From Areca catechu (lineage: Eukaryota; Streptophyta; Magnoliopsida; Arecales; Arecaceae): a DNA stretch of 64,000 nt. The stretch is from the NCBI GenBank assembly GCA_021397845.1, contig CM038044.1, forward strand, positions 62,347,851 to 62,411,850, in the 5' to 3' direction. Positions 22,557 to 34,577 of the stretch are shown here, piece after piece. Positions within the stretch are counted from its first letter, which is position 1, and each line of letters opens with the position of its first letter. The notes under the pieces are model-generated. The model saw only the letters and a program-made list of their open reading frames with translations, was not told the origin of the DNA and ran no database searches. Made by a program: the position numbers and the translations under genes.

Positions 22557-23808
22557 TGATGCGGAACCTTTATATGCATGAAAGTATTTTTTTTGTATAT
22601 TTATTGTTAAGTTGTGTGATTAATCATGAAGAACAGACCAAGAATCTAAGCAGGGAAAACTAGGCAAGATAAGAAACTAAAGCATTCAAGATAGGACCTA
22701 AAAGTAATAAAAAGAAAAGGACCGCCGAGGCAGAGAAGCCCCAGTTGGGCTAGTTCACCTATAATAAAGCTACTGGTGATAGAGAGGGTGTACCTGGCAA
22801 TGGTGGAAGCACCCGGTGTAGATCGTACATGAAGATGTCGCTCTCACTTTGGATGCGGCCTGAAAAACCAAGCCAGAGACCGCGGATACCCGACTTTCTG
22901 CTTGGTGGTCCGATTATGGCCTGGTTGGAGTTGTCGGATTCGTTGGAGTCAAGGGACCTACAAACGACATGTTAGGGGTTAGAAAACATAGAAGAGAAGA
23001 AGAAATAAGGATAAAATAGCAAAGGAAAGAGGTTGTTTGGAGTGGGCGGCCAGGGCTTCGGAGAGCAGGCTGGCGATAGGAAGTAATCGCAGGGCACCGA
23101 GAAGAGGAAGGGCTCACACAGAACCCCTTAAGCACATAGCAGGGTAGCACATAGCAATTGGAGAATCAAAGATTATTTCATATATCAAAAGTAGTTCTCA
23201 TACAAGAGACTAGGGTCCTTTAAATAGACTTATAGTCTTAGGCCCCAAGTAAGGATACAATAGTCATTATATAGGAATTTTATTCCCACCCAAACCCTAG
23301 CTAGAAAATAAGGAAAAAATAGGTAGAATAAATCCCTACAATTTATCTCCGTCTCTTGCCTTGGTCGGCTAAGGGAGGTGACCCTTGTGGCCGACCAAGG
23401 GTGGTGAGCATAAGTCCTTGGCACCACTTTCTTCCCTCCTAGGCCTGGGCTGGCCCAAATTGCATCAAGCTACATTTCAAGGCTTCAGGATCTCGGGCTT
23501 GTCTCCCAGGCTTCTGATTTCTTCTCTGAGGCTTGTGATTTCTCCTCCTAGGCCTTCCATGATCCTCCTAGCTTTAGTTGGGTTTGTCTTAACTTAGCTG
23601 GCTTGGTCATCACTTGTACGAGTCATTACTGGACATGTATTGGACTCCGGAAAATGACTTGCTCAACATGAGCTGACTAGTAAAGGACTCAAGTAAAAAC
23701 AACTTAGATGTACTAAGCTTTATTACAAATGGACTCATATATAACTAAGTGATCCACAGAGGGTTCAGAAGCCTTTGTCTTATTCTGGTGCCTCTGGTAT
23801 CCGCACCA
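22557..23808 (-). repeat. 5' LTR of G2
   Basis: The minus strand starts TGGTGCGGATACCAGAGGC and ends GGTTCCGCATCA. The right flank is GGGCG. It is homologous to the LTRs of G3 with lower similarity and to 15450-16673 with high similarity. Frames at 22914-23150 and 23230-23427 are non-coding. Confidence 0.9.
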
Positions 23809-23813
23809 GGGCG

Positions 23814-24784
23814 CCCCCTTGATTCAAGCAAACAACCCTCCTCACTCCACTCCACATATCAAGCCATATCACCAAGGATCAAGCCTAGCATTCATGATCA
23901 TCCAAGCTTCATGAAGAGGAGATTCAAAATTCAAAATAGGTATCCCTTGATTCATGAAGACAACCAACACCTTTCTTCTCCATAAACAAGCTTGTAACTC
24001 CTTTTTTCAAATTTGAATTCAAATGTTCAAATGAGGACTTGGGAGCTTATAAAAAGGGCCCTAACCCTCTTGTAAATTATAAATTTTGATGAATGAAAAA
24101 AAAAAGAATCTAAAATATTCTTCCTAGCCTTTATCTTGAGACTTGGAACTTTGTGAGAGAGTGTGCCTTTTTCCTTCGGGACATCGAGGGGTGAGAGGCC
24201 CTGGTTACCTTCTTCCTACGCAAGCCACCAACCTGTCTTCCCAAGCTTGGATGCCCCCTGGAAGATCTTCTAGGATAACTAACAAGAAGAGCCTTCCTCG
24301 ATCGCCATCTTCTCTTCACCCTCCCTTATTTCATTGCCTTCCCATTTTTTCTTGCTATTTTTTAACTCATCTCTAGGTTGCTCGCAGGTCCTTCAGGTAC
24401 CACGGACAAAGGCGTCAGCCTTCCTTGCCTTCAGGACCATCTGACGGAGAGCCGGTGAATCCACAAGGTCGAGGGCTTGATCTTCCAGGCCGCATCCATG
24501 AGTGTGAGTGGACTTAGCATCAGGCACTTCAAAGCTTTGAGAGGTTTGCACTCCCTAGTCTCCTAAGTAGGATATTGATTTAGAGCTAAGTCCTACCGGG
24601 GTTTCTCAATCCCGAGGTTCTTTCTTTATCACTATTTAAGGGTTATGTCTACATGCTAGAGTTTCTTGTCCTTATGCGAATCTCTAGATCCATTCTTTGC
24701 TTCATTTTGGGAATCAATCAATCCATTAAAACATAAAACAACAAAAGAAAATCACTTGCATATCATCTTAGTAGTCCTGCATCA
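23814..24784 (+). repeat. G4 chromovirus solo LTR, segment 3
   Basis: Contains the promoter (TTATAAAAAGG near 24050-24060) and R/U5. It ends CCTGCATCA with no primer site after it, so this is a solo LTR. Within U5 a block GGACATCGAGGGGTGAGAGG (24179-24198) is shared with the E1 LTRs. Frames at 24131-24376 are not genes. Confidence 0.65.
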
Positions 24785-26168
24785 CATCTTCATCAAATCA
24801 AATTTGGAAGAAATTCTCGGGTTTCACTAGATCAGATCTAGGGGAAAATCATGGTTTCCATTGGAGCTACGCACATGTTTGGTCTCTGTTGGTATCCACA
24901 TGGAGATGGTTTAATCAAAGTCCCTAGGCCATCGAAGTGCTAGCACCTTGCAGACCTTGCTTCGATAGTTGGATCATATCTCCCTTTCTTCTTTTCCTTT
25001 TCTTTACTCAAGAAATCCAAGAATGAAGAGAGATCACTTCTCAAGAATCAAGGAAGAATATTTTTCTCTTCTTGAACTAAACCCTTTTATTCAAGATTAA
25101 GAGGAGGAAAATCATAAAGGGAGATGAATAATATTATTCTCTCTCATAAATAGTATGGATGGTGGAATCAAGAGAAAGATGGGGTGCTAATCTTGATTTT
25201 ATTTCTCATGGTCAACTCAAGAAAAAACTCCATGCCACCTTAATATGTGTGCACCCATATCTCATATTAATTCACTTTATTTTTCATGCCATATCATCAA
25301 ATTTTCTCTCCCTAGAGTTCCTTCTCAACTATAATTAGGATAATAGATTTAAGTCAAATTCAAATACCTAGATAGGTTAGGATAAGTAGGGAGAGAGACA
25401 CCTAGGGGTGCCAAACACCTTTGTGCACCCAAAAATTCCATGTCAATTATTTCTTCACAAGAAGAAGGGTATATCCCTTCTTTCTTATATGCCAAAGAGA
25501 AAAATAGCATGGGGAGGGAGAGAGAAAATTAGCAAGTTAAGAATTAGTTCAACTAACTAACTCCTTGTCCTAACCTTTTTTAGGATTTTAACTAACCTAA
25601 CTAATCCTATTATGTTTAAGTTTAAATCCATAAATAATTAAGAATTAGTTAGGAATTAGTTAGACCAAGTAATAACTAATTCTAACCAAGTAGAAAACTA
25701 ACATAATTTCTAACCAATTTAGGTTTAGGTTTAAGCTATAATTAATTAGGAATTGATCCTAATCAAATTAGGATCACTAAATTCAAATAGAATAGATTAA
25801 ACCTAATTGATTTAAAATAGATTTAATTCATTTAGGATTAGGCAACAAATTATGTTAAATCAAATTGGCTTGCAACAATTATAATTAGGTTAATCCAAAA
25901 TCTAGTTGGACTATGTAATCATCCAAACTCAATCAAATCAGATCCAATTCAATTTGTATCAAGTTTAATCATAATTAAATGATCAAATCATCTAATTAAA
26001 TTATAACTTTTTTAATGAAGTCCTTCTTGCTAAAATCAGTGGGTGCCAAAAATAGCAATTTTAAATTTGTAAACCATACAAATTTAGACTTTCTAAATGC
26101 GTAACTCTTATATATTTTATCTAACTATGTGATTATGTCAAGTTTCTATTATGTATAATGAAAGAATT
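24785..26168 (-). repeat. AT-rich stretch, probably an old LTR fragment
   Basis: No gene seen. On the minus strand it reads like a copia LTR: an AT-rich first half, a TTTATGAGAG block with TATA character near 25140-25150, then a GA-rich region. No primer site or clear ends were found. It ends AGAAT (26164-26168), the left flank of copia LTR copy 2. The assignment is weak. Confidence 0.3.
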
Positions 26169-27708
26169 ATGCCCTAAAAGCCAATCTTTGTGCAGGAATT
26201 TCTATAATCTTCCAACTCATGATATTACTTATTAATAAAAGGCTATTATTGATTCATCATGCTGCTATATCTTATCAAGATTATGATGAACCCCAAAGGT
26301 TAGGATAATGGAATTAGGGTTATGATGGAGATATTAATGATGAGACCTAAGTCCTATAAATCCTAATTAAAATGTTCCTAGTTGTTGGATCATCAATTCG
26401 GGGATCGATATTTTTGAAAAGACTAGCACATCCTATGTATGCTCGATGGAAAGGGTGGTTGGTCTCACAGCCACTTGTGTAGGGACACTAATACAAGGAT
26501 ATGGGTGCTCATTAAGGTATGAGTTCATTAAACTGATCTACCTTGAGAAATCTTATGGAGGTCCTACTACTTGTCAAAAAATGGTTCTCATAGTAGAAGT
26601 TGTGCAAGTGATCCTTAGACAGAGATCACCATAGTTTCTCATGTACATAAAGCCATGTTTTGGTTCATACTCATTCATGACAAAGAGTCATATATGGGGT
26701 GTTCTTAGATATAGTGGATTGTGCATGAAGGATGTGAGTGGATCAATAAGGAATTGATCACTCATAGTAAGAGGACTAATCCCATGTAATCTCTTCGATT
26801 ATTGACTCAGGAAGTCTTTGATCAAAGCTAGATGAGATTAGAAAGGGTGTCTAATCTTTCATCGATCGAGTCTTCATTATCGAATTGAGATTCAAAAGGA
26901 TTAAGTGCTAGGATTTGACAATTCTCCATGCTTATCACTTATTCGGGATAAAGAGAGATCGAAGAATTGAATTGTAGGGTAACTTTCCACTGAAGGGCAT
27001 TTTGATAATTTTAACCAAATTTCTCATTTTTTAGGTAGGCATGACATGTTGCTAGATATCAATCATATCTTGTAGATTTTCTTGAATCAAATTGGTTGGA
27101 TTCATGAGTCAATTTGGAAGTTGGTTCAAATTGGCAACTTGGGTTAGCTTGATTTGACCTAATTAGGTCAATCGATTTTGATCGGATTGAAATAACTTAG
27201 ACCTAGACCTATTTCTAGCTTGATGTGGAGCCCAAAGGGTCACACAAGCTAGGAAATTCACCAAGAAAGTCAATTGGATTTTAGTTAGGATCATTGGATC
27301 CTAATAGGCTAGCTAATTTGCATATTAGCATATGCATGCTAACCTAACTCCTAACCCAATTACATTAGATTAGTTTGCTTGATATTTGGGCTAACCAATT
27401 TAAGTGGATCTTAGATTGGGTTGAGTCATAATTGGGATAGTATTTTTCTAGATTTATCTGGAATTTATTGAATATTATCCTTGGACTGTGAAAAAGTCCA
27501 AAGGGGATTGGACTCTTGGTGCCATATTGGCATGCACCAAGATTAAGGACTGCAGAAGGACCAAGAGTCCTTCTACCAGTTAATCACCTATTCTAGATAA
27601 GTGCTAGGCCTCTCTCCCTTATCCCCATGCCATTTGAATTGGGCTTAATCGGTCAAAAGGTTGGTTATGTCATGGAGAAGCGTGGTGCAAAACATGAAGG
27701 GACACGTC
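26169..27708 (+). repeat. Ty1/copia LTR copy 2, segment 1
   Basis: Starts TATGCCCTAAAAGCCAAT, matching copy 1 at 12651 along the whole length. It is cut at 27708 by E1. Segments at 41269-41729 and 44107 to about 44454 complete it. The left flank AGAAT recurs at 44455-44459, a possible duplication. Confidence 0.65.
27679..27703. repeat. Left arm of hairpin in copia LTR copy 2
   Basis: AAACATGAAGGGAC pairs with GTCCCTTCATGTTT at 41271-41284 across the E1 insertion. Without E1 the two arms would be only two bases apart. The position, about 320 bases before the TATA box at 41588-41596, agrees with the unrelated-sequence hairpin in copy 1. Confidence 0.75.
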
Positions 27709-28465
27709 TGATGGGGACATCACCAGCATGGATCCCGGAGCAGCATAGATCTCGGAGCATCATGAATTTCGATGCATATCCAGTACCATAAAAAATTAGT
27801 TTAGGATTTATCTTTATTAATTTTTTTGAAATTTGATTTAGGATTAGTTTGGTTAGGATTGAGTTATCTAGTATGGATAGACCTTATCTTGTATTTGAAT
27901 TTGAATCGTCCTTACTTTTTATCTTGTATTCAAATTCAGATGAGGGTTGGAAAGGTCTATAAATACCACCCTTAATCCTTTGTAAAAAATTGGTTAATGA
28001 AGATAAGTTTTTAAGGAAGAGTGATTCTTCATTCTGCCTCCGTAAAGGAGTGGGCGTGAGTCCCGTCTTGCCTTCGCCTTCAGGCATCGAGGGGTATGAG
28101 ACCTTATGCCTTCGCTTTCGAGCATCGAGGGGCGTAAGGCCCTAGTTATCATCTTTGCTCTAGTTATCGCCTTTCCTGTCAAGTCCCCTTTATGGTCTTA
28201 AAGATTTTCCTTCATGGCCCCAGGTAGTGATTTGGATGGGATGCCCTAGGCTACATGTAGTGGGCTAGGTGAGATGCTCTAGAGGTAAGAGGTCTCTCCG
28301 TGAATGTAAGTTCCAAGTTCGTAGAGTATCCAATTTTCCTATCCTCCATCTCTATTATTCCTTCGCCACCTGTAGAAAAATAAATAAATAAAAAAATAGG
28401 ATACCCTAATCTTCGGTTACTTCTTAGCTCGCCGACGATCCTACCCCTGATCCCGTCCCCCATCA
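27709..28465 (+). repeat. 5' LTR of E1
   Basis: Starts TGATGGGGACATCACC and ends TCCCCCATCA; the ends form an inverted repeat TGATGGGG/CCCCATCA. TATA box at 27957-27966 (GTCTATAAATA). U5 contains two copies of a CATCGAGGGG block (about 28086 and 28124). Confidence 0.9.
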
Positions 28466-28468
28466 ATT

Positions 28469-28480
28469 TGGTATCAGAGC
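28469..28480 (+). other. tRNA primer binding site of E1
   Basis: TGGTATCAGAGC, three bases after the LTR end. Same initiator-methionine site as the other families. Confidence 0.9.
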
Positions 28481-29611
28481 TAGAGGATTAGGGTATTGCC
28501 ATCTTCTTTCCTTCCCCCCAACCCCACCATTCTTTCTCTCCCCTATCCTTGATCCACTACCCTCTTCTTTGGCCAGCACCAACCCAGATCCATCACCCCA
28601 TCGACGCCCATACTGCCATCACCCAATCACAGATCCCTCCATCCAGCGAGCTGTCTACTGATCCATGAAGCTTCCCACTGATCCCTCCTCAACTTCTCAC
28701 TCTCATAGCTCCACCCTCCCCTCCCGTGGCTCCTCCCCATTGTCACACGTCCTCCGCTGTGATCCAAAGCCCGTCGCCACCACTGCATCCCGCTCATCTC
28801 CCCCGCTTGCGGCCATCACGATCTTTCATTCGAAGCTTTCTGAATAGCTCCCCTCCGGTGTCACCCGAGAACATGGCCTCATCGTCCGGCACCATTCTTC
28901 AGTCCCTGATGCCATCAAATGAAACGGAGCACGGGAGCAACGGTAATGCTGTAGCCTCCACCCAATCCATGTCCATGCTGGCAAATGTCGTGCCATCCGT
29001 GCCGCTACCGTGCCATCACCCACAACCCACTGTGCCAGAGATCGATAGTGCCACCACCTCCCATCGGATCCTACAATCGACATCGCAAGCACCATCTGGC
29101 CATCTTCTAGTCTACCGACCTCATCGGAGAGATCACCTCCAAGCCCAGCCATGCCATAGTTCCTTTATGTGATTTTCCTTTGTCCATGCCACATTTCTCC
29201 CAGCTACACCGCCGTCTTGCTCCCCAGTGACATTGTCGGCCACCATCTTCCACCCCAGTGCTGTCACCGGTGAACGCCCACCAGACTGCCCTTCGTGAGC
29301 CTCCCATGTTCCCTAGTTTCGATCCATGGAGAAGGGAAAAGAAGAAGCATCGCACTGTCATCAAAGCACTTGCCTATCCCTATTGTCGATTTCATAGCTG
29401 CACGAGTTTCAAAGTTGCATGGAGTTCAAAGCTGCACCAATTTCAAAGCACATGATCTTCAAAGTTGCACACTCCTCAAAGCACATGATCTTCAAAGTGC
29501 ATAGATCTCAGAACAGATTTAAAAAAAATTCTAGAGGCCATGCACATTCTAGAGCCAGAAGATTGCTGAAGCCTGACTCGATGGAATTGAGATCTCCCCA
29601 CCACAGGAAAA
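28481..29611 (+). other. E1 internal region, no retrotransposon protein
   Basis: C- and T-rich sequence with several overlapping short frames in both strands (for example 28726-29172, plus; Ser/Pro/His-rich). None looks like Gag or Pol and none is preserved in E2. Towards the 3' end a short degenerate repeat (TTCAAAG.(T/C)GCA) occurs. The final CCACAGGAAAA is a weak PPT before the 3' LTR. Origin of the C-rich sequence is unknown; it may be captured DNA. Confidence 0.6.
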
Positions 29612-30008
29612 TGATGGGGATATCACCAGCACGAATCCCAAAGTAGCACAGATCTAGAAGTACCATGAGTTTTGATGCATATCCAGTACCATAATAAATT
29701 AGTTTAGGATTTATCTTTATTAATTATTTTGAAATTTGATTTAGGATTAGTTTGATTAGAATTGAGTTATCTAGTATAGATAGACCTTATCTTGTATTTG
29801 AATTTGAACCATCCTTATCTTTTTATCTTGTATTCAAATTCAAATGTGGGTTGAAAAGGTCTATAAATACCACCCACAATCCTTTGTAAAAACTTGGTTA
29901 ATGAAAAAGAGGTTTTAGGGAAGAGTGATTCTTCATTCTACCTCCATTAAGGATTGAGCATGAGGCTCATCTTGCCTTCACTTTTGGGCATCGAGGGGTG
30001 TGACATCC
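29612..30008 (+). repeat. 3' LTR of E1, left part
   Basis: Starts TGATGGGGATATCACC, homologous to 27709. It is cut by S2 after CATCC. The right part continues at 40900. Confidence 0.9.
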
Positions 30009-31439
30009 TGTTGCCCAGAAATGGAGCCCAAGAGGGGGGGGTGAATTGGGTCTTTTAAAAATTTAATACAATAAAATGAAGGTCTAGTGGTGCTTGTGAG
30101 CAATGATAAATTTGATGCAAGATGTTAGCAATAATTAAAGAGCACGAGAAGAAAAGAGCAATCACACACAAACATAAAGTTTATAGTGGATCGGTGCAAA
30201 CCTAGCACCTACATTTACTCCCCAAGCCACCCTTGGGAATTTCACTATAATCCATACTAGATTACAGTCGACTTGTTTTTCACAAGGCTCATAAGTCAAA
30301 ACCTAAGTTGGTTTTGTCACTTAGGCTTACCAACAAACCTTAACACTTGTTTTGTCTTCGGGCTCACAAGTTAACCCTAGTTGGTTTTATCCCTTTGGCT
30401 CACCAACAAACCACAATCACCTTTTTTCAAGACACCCTTGAAAGCAAGGTCAAATCACAATAAAAATAGATATGAAATTTAAAAACTATAACAAACTCTC
30501 TTCAAGAGTAGATTGGAATCTTTGAAGCTCAAGTGGATGCTTTGTCTTCACTCTTCCTTGGAATCTCCTTCAAGGTGCCTCTTTTTGGAATGAAGTAAGG
30601 ATGAGCTTGTAGGCTTTTCAATGGAATCAAGCTAGAAGAGGCTTTTGATGTGAAGTTTGGAGAGAATATTGGATTTTTGGCTTTTGAGTAGACTTCAATG
30701 CACTTGAATACACTTCACTTCACTTCTCTTGCTTTAAAATGAGGTTGGTGGACCTTAAATACACCAAAAACTTTCCAAAAAATGGTTTGTGACCATTGGT
30801 GCCTTGGAAATAGCCGTTTGGAGCTTGAAAAGCATGTTCTACAAGCCAGAAAAATAGATCCGTTAGAGCTGTCAGGCTGCAAGTGTCGACACTTGGCTGT
30901 CAGGCGTCGATACTTGATTTCTGGGTGTCGACACTTGAACATTCAAGTGTCGACACTTGGCTGTCAGGTGTCGACACTTGATACAAAAATCCTCAATATT
31001 ACAAAGTTCTATATTTTCAAAAATCTCAGGTCTTGAGTCGACACTTGGAACCTAAGTGTCGACACTTGAATATAGGTGTCGACACTTGGCATGCCAAGGA
31101 TTTTTGTCTGTGCCGAATGCTGAAGTGTCGACACTTGACTGTCCAGGTGTCGACACTTGAGACTGAAAACTTTCAGATTCAAGTGTAAATGCCTCAAAAA
31201 CATAAATAAAATTCTTGAATACATAAACACATAATATTTAAATATTTATATGCCCTTTTTCAATGAAGAGGATGCCCGGATTTGTGAGAATTGCTCCGTG
31301 CCATTACGTGCCATACACCATAAGTTTTTGGAATTTTGAGGTGCTTTCTTCCTGAAAACTCACAACTTGAAATTCTCATTAGAATACAATATGCACTCAA
31401 TGTTTTGTTATTCATCAAAATCACTGGGTGGAGCCAACA
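30009..31439 (-). repeat. 3' LTR of S2
   Basis: The minus strand starts TGTTGGCTCCACCCAGTG and ends TCTGGGCAACA. GTCGACACTTG arrays lie at about 30885-30975 and 31030-31160, before a TATA-like TATTTAAGG (about 30755-30763). It is very similar to 39432-40899, with scattered differences, so S2 is a relatively recent insertion among the elements here. Confidence 0.92.
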
Positions 31440-31775
31440 ATCTCCCCCTTTTTGATAATGACAAAACCTTGAGTAAAAAGGCAACATATTTCAAACTTTA
31501 ACCATTTAATTGTTGAATATGAATTTAAGTCCACTAGAGAGACAAAGCTTTATGGTTAGGAAGAATCAATCTCCCCCTTAATTAGATACTTCTTATTAAG
31601 GTAAACTTCAATGATTCTTACAAGGTGAAAAATCAACACAATCAATACAATTTCTCAACAAATTTATGAATTAACACCTTTTTCTTAACAAATTTATACA
31701 TCAATAAAATCAATACACTTTCTCCCCCTTTTTGTCAATCATTAGAAAGGGGAATTTTTCCTCCCCCTCACAATG
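31440..31775 (-). other. PPT cluster of S2
   Basis: Four purine tracts with GGGGGAG on the minus strand at about 31441-31455, 31570-31579, 31730-31744 and 31759-31768. The one next to the LTR (AAAAAGGGGGAGAT) should prime plus-strand synthesis. Repeated PPTs before the 3' LTR are a known Sirevirus trait. Confidence 0.8.
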
Positions 31776-32147
31776 AGCATGGAGACAAAAAGATAGTAGA
31801 GAAATACATATCATAGATAGCAAAGTCATAATTATGCTAATATCAAAGAGTATCAGAGCTAAAATATATCAAGATAAAAGAGTATCAGAGCCAAAGAATA
31901 GTAAACTGATTTAGTGAAGCACAAAATTTGCCAAGATAAAAAAGTACTGAACAGAAACATATATATATAAGATAAGTTTTCAGTACAAAAGAGATGAAAC
32001 ATACATATATCATCAGAGTCAAATAAGTATCAAATATACAACATAAGAGCTAAAACAAACATCTGTGAGGCTAATCCTCATCAGATGGAACATCAAGACT
32101 AAAAGGAGCACTGATCCTAGATCTGGTGGCTAATGCCCTAGGAGGTG
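31776..32147 (-). other. S2 3' untranslated region
   Basis: AT-rich, with the short repeat TATCAGAGC in several copies (31850-32050). No gene seen. Confidence 0.5.
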
Positions 32148-33599
32148 CTAAAGCTCTATGACTCCTAGTGCGGCCGAAAGGACCAAAGGCGGGTACAACC
32201 CTAGATGATCTTGTAGAAGGAGGTGAAAGATGATCAGCGGTGCAATAAGGTGCGGTGTGGAATCAACCAAGGTGGTAGTAGGAGCTGGTGTAGTAGGAGG
32301 ATCTCGACTGCCCACTACCTCTGTAGCTCTATCAATATCCTGATCACCATCCTCAGCAGAATCAGCATGGTCACTCTGGTGATCACCGCCATCATCATCA
32401 TCATCGTCAGATCGTGCAAGTACAGGGGCTGCAGGAGGTATAAGGGATCTCAACAGACTCTCAATGCGAGAGAATCCCTCCTCCATAGATCTGCGAATCT
32501 CAGCATGCTTCGAGGTAGTATGTGCTCGTAGAAGCTCGACCTCGCTACGCAGCTGAGTCACCTCACCTCTGATCTCTATAAACTGTGCTCTGGCATTCTT
32601 CTCAAAAGATAGTCCTGTAGATAGTGGTGGAGGAGCTGAAGTGTCAGGAGACAAGTGCTCTGCCTGTGTCAATGGAATATTGACTGGAGGAAAAACTGCT
32701 GGCTCAGATGGTCCAGCCTCAGTCTCTCGAATCTCGTCCTCCTCATCTGGCTCCTGGCCAGACTCTCTGCAAACCCATCGACCTCCAACTATCCTGTATC
32801 CCATCCGGTGCAATGACCTCTCGTCATACACGTCTGTGTGCAGTATCTCCTTGGGGATCTCCCCCTCCAATGATACTTCACACGCTCTGAAAAGTCGGGT
32901 CAGTGCCATGCCGTATGGCAAACAGTGTCGGCGCTGAGTAGCAGCATCATACATCTATGTCAGCAACAGGAAAAAAATATATATATGTCTCCTCTCGATC
33001 AGACTCGTCATCACCATCAACTCCCTCTCGGTGATGAAGTCGAATCTGCCAGTCTTCGGCAGTAGGATCCGTGCAGTAATATGGTGCAAAAGGCGCATCT
33101 CCAATGATAACTGGTTCGTGGTAACCACTGATATACCGCGAACATCCTCTCTCTCAAGGATGCACCTAAATGCCGCCTCTCTATCATCCACTAAAATAGC
33201 ACAGACTCCTCTCCGGGGTATCTCCCATACACAGCTCAGAAGCTCATCAGTCAAAGAAATCTGAATACCCCTAACAGATGTCGTCCACAGTAGTCGTCGA
33301 TAGTCCAGTGCACCATAGAACTCCCTCACTAGGTGAGGATAGTACCTCTCCTACGTGGTGCAGAATGGTACTAGTCCTGCATCAGTGAGTATCTATCGAA
33401 TGATGAAGTGGTGCCTGTCGAAACACTGCAAGTTGACTCTCCTCACTGAGGCTACAAACTTCCCTGCCATCCTCTCTGCAGGGGGGGAGCTCGGTGTAGC
33501 TGTACTGCTCAGCTGTGCTGAATCAAATATGGCCTTCGACCTCCTCTCAGTACCATGACTGGGCCTCTCCCTAACTGCAAGTCTCTTTCTATGACCCAT
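32148..33599 (-). pseudogene. Env-like ORF of S2, one frame with three stops
   Basis: The start is ATG at 33599-33597 (MGHRKRLAVRERP). Three segments (33599-33393, 33329-32955, 32954-32148) are all in one frame, separated by TAG codons. The domain order is a basic N-terminus, RRVNLQCFDRHHFIIR, LVREFYGALD, then LLHHITARILLPKTGRFDF and RELMVMTSLIER. The third segment continues with RRHCLPYGMALTRLF and a coiled coil (about residues 120-165: RGEVTQLRSEVELLRAH). An Asp-rich tail follows. It resembles the putative plant transposon protein domain and the coiled coil of known Sirevirus env-like ORFs. No transmembrane segment is obvious, so a true envelope role is doubtful. Confidence 0.75.
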
Positions 33600-33608
33600 T
33601 ATAGCCAA

Positions 33609-34237
33609 CTGACCAGGAAAAAGGAAGAAAGGCTTAGAACAAGGGACTAGCTACAGGTTGAGATTAGAAAAATGTTCAAATAGGTTTCAAAAACCAGAAT
33701 CAACAATGTTTGAAAAATTGTAATAATATTCGTAGAAAATATATTTTGATTAAATGACAAACTTCCGAACAAAATTTGTAGAAAATATTTTTGTTTGGTA
33801 GAACACATTTGAATCTTTGGAAAAATAATTTTTGTTAGGTCTAAAAATAAAAAACCATGGGATTTGGGTTTAATCACTTAGGGTTTTAGCAAATAGGCGA
33901 AAATGTCACAAATGCATCATGAAAAACCTTTCTAAATCATCAATAAATGGATTTAGTAAGTTTAATTTAGATGAAAACCCAATTTATTTTGGCCAAAATT
34001 AATGAAATAGTTTTTTTGCGAAAACGGATGAAAACGGCCAAAAGATGAAGGAAATCTGAGAAAAATAAGTTTAAAACACTATTCCCTCAAACGAAGTTTT
34101 AGAAATCTACTAAAACATGCAAAAATCCGGTTAGATTCATGAAAAATACTCGAAAAACCCAAATCACAATTGTTTGGTTCGAAAACAACAAAACTAAAAA
34201 CAAGAAAAAATAAAACGAAATTAGAAAAGAGAAATAC
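33609..34237 (-). other. Possible intron in the env-like leader of S2
   Basis: On the minus strand CAG|GTATTTCTC (donor at 34238/34237) and a pyrimidine-rich CTTCCTTTTTCCTGGTCAG (acceptor ending 33609) bracket about 630 AT-rich bases. The acceptor lies nine bases before the ATG. S3 has a matching donor (AAG|GTATTCGTC at 52257). Splicing is inferred only from these motifs. Confidence 0.4.
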
Positions 34238-34367
34238 CTGATTTGTGATGGATTAAGAGGTGAAAGGATGGATTTGGACAGAGGGGACCACCATTGCAAG
34301 AAATCAAGGGGGGAAGAAAATTTCAAAAACCCCCGTTCGGTCCTTTTAAAAACAGTTTCAGATTCGC

Positions 34368-34450
34368 AAGTGTCGACACTTCGGATATGTCAAGTGTCGA
34401 CACTTGGTCAGGTGTCGACACTTGACACTTTCCAAGTGTCGACACTTGGC
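34368..34450 (-). promoter_or_regulatory. GTCGAC repeat array between pol and env-like ORF of S2
   Basis: Four AAGTGTCGACACTTGG-type palindromes in 83 bases. The S2 LTR has the same AAGTGTCGACACTTGG version, whereas S1 has GTCGACCTC in both places. A TTTTAAAAGG tract (34343-34352) follows on the coding strand. It could be an internal promoter for the env-like ORF. Confidence 0.65.
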
Positions 34451-34577
34451 CAAAAAATCGAGAAAATCTGGAAAAGATTTTTTTAAAAAAGAAAGAAAAA
34501 ACTTTGATAAAATTTTGGGGCTTTAGTCAATAGGTTTTGAGCTCTAGGATTTAGGTAAAATTGATATTAAGAGAGTT

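Larger units (their letters stand above)
15450..23808 (-). mobile_element. Chromovirus (Ty3/gypsy) G2, complete but decayed
   Basis: An 8.36 kb minus-strand element: LTRs at 22557-23808 and 15450-16673, primer site 22541-22553, then gag, PR, RT, RNase H, integrase and chromodomain in Ty3/gypsy order. Target duplications are GGGCA (15445-15449) and GGGCG (23809-23813). RT resembles the Galadriel type of plant chromoviruses from memory (RKGFIRESLSSCAVLALLTPK); lineage not tested. Each domain carries frameshifts or stops, so it is inactive. It sits inside the G4 solo LTR. Confidence 0.9.

Noticed and set aside
28726..29172. Ser/Pro/His-rich frames in E1, and 42493-43086 in E2
   Set aside because: C-rich sequence gives long frames by chance; overlapping frames exist in several phases and none is shared between E1 and E2.
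32148..33599. Three TAG stops in the S2 env-like ORF as programmed readthrough
   Set aside because: The stops do not match positions in S1 or S3, so they look like ordinary decay; at least one fits CAG to TAG.
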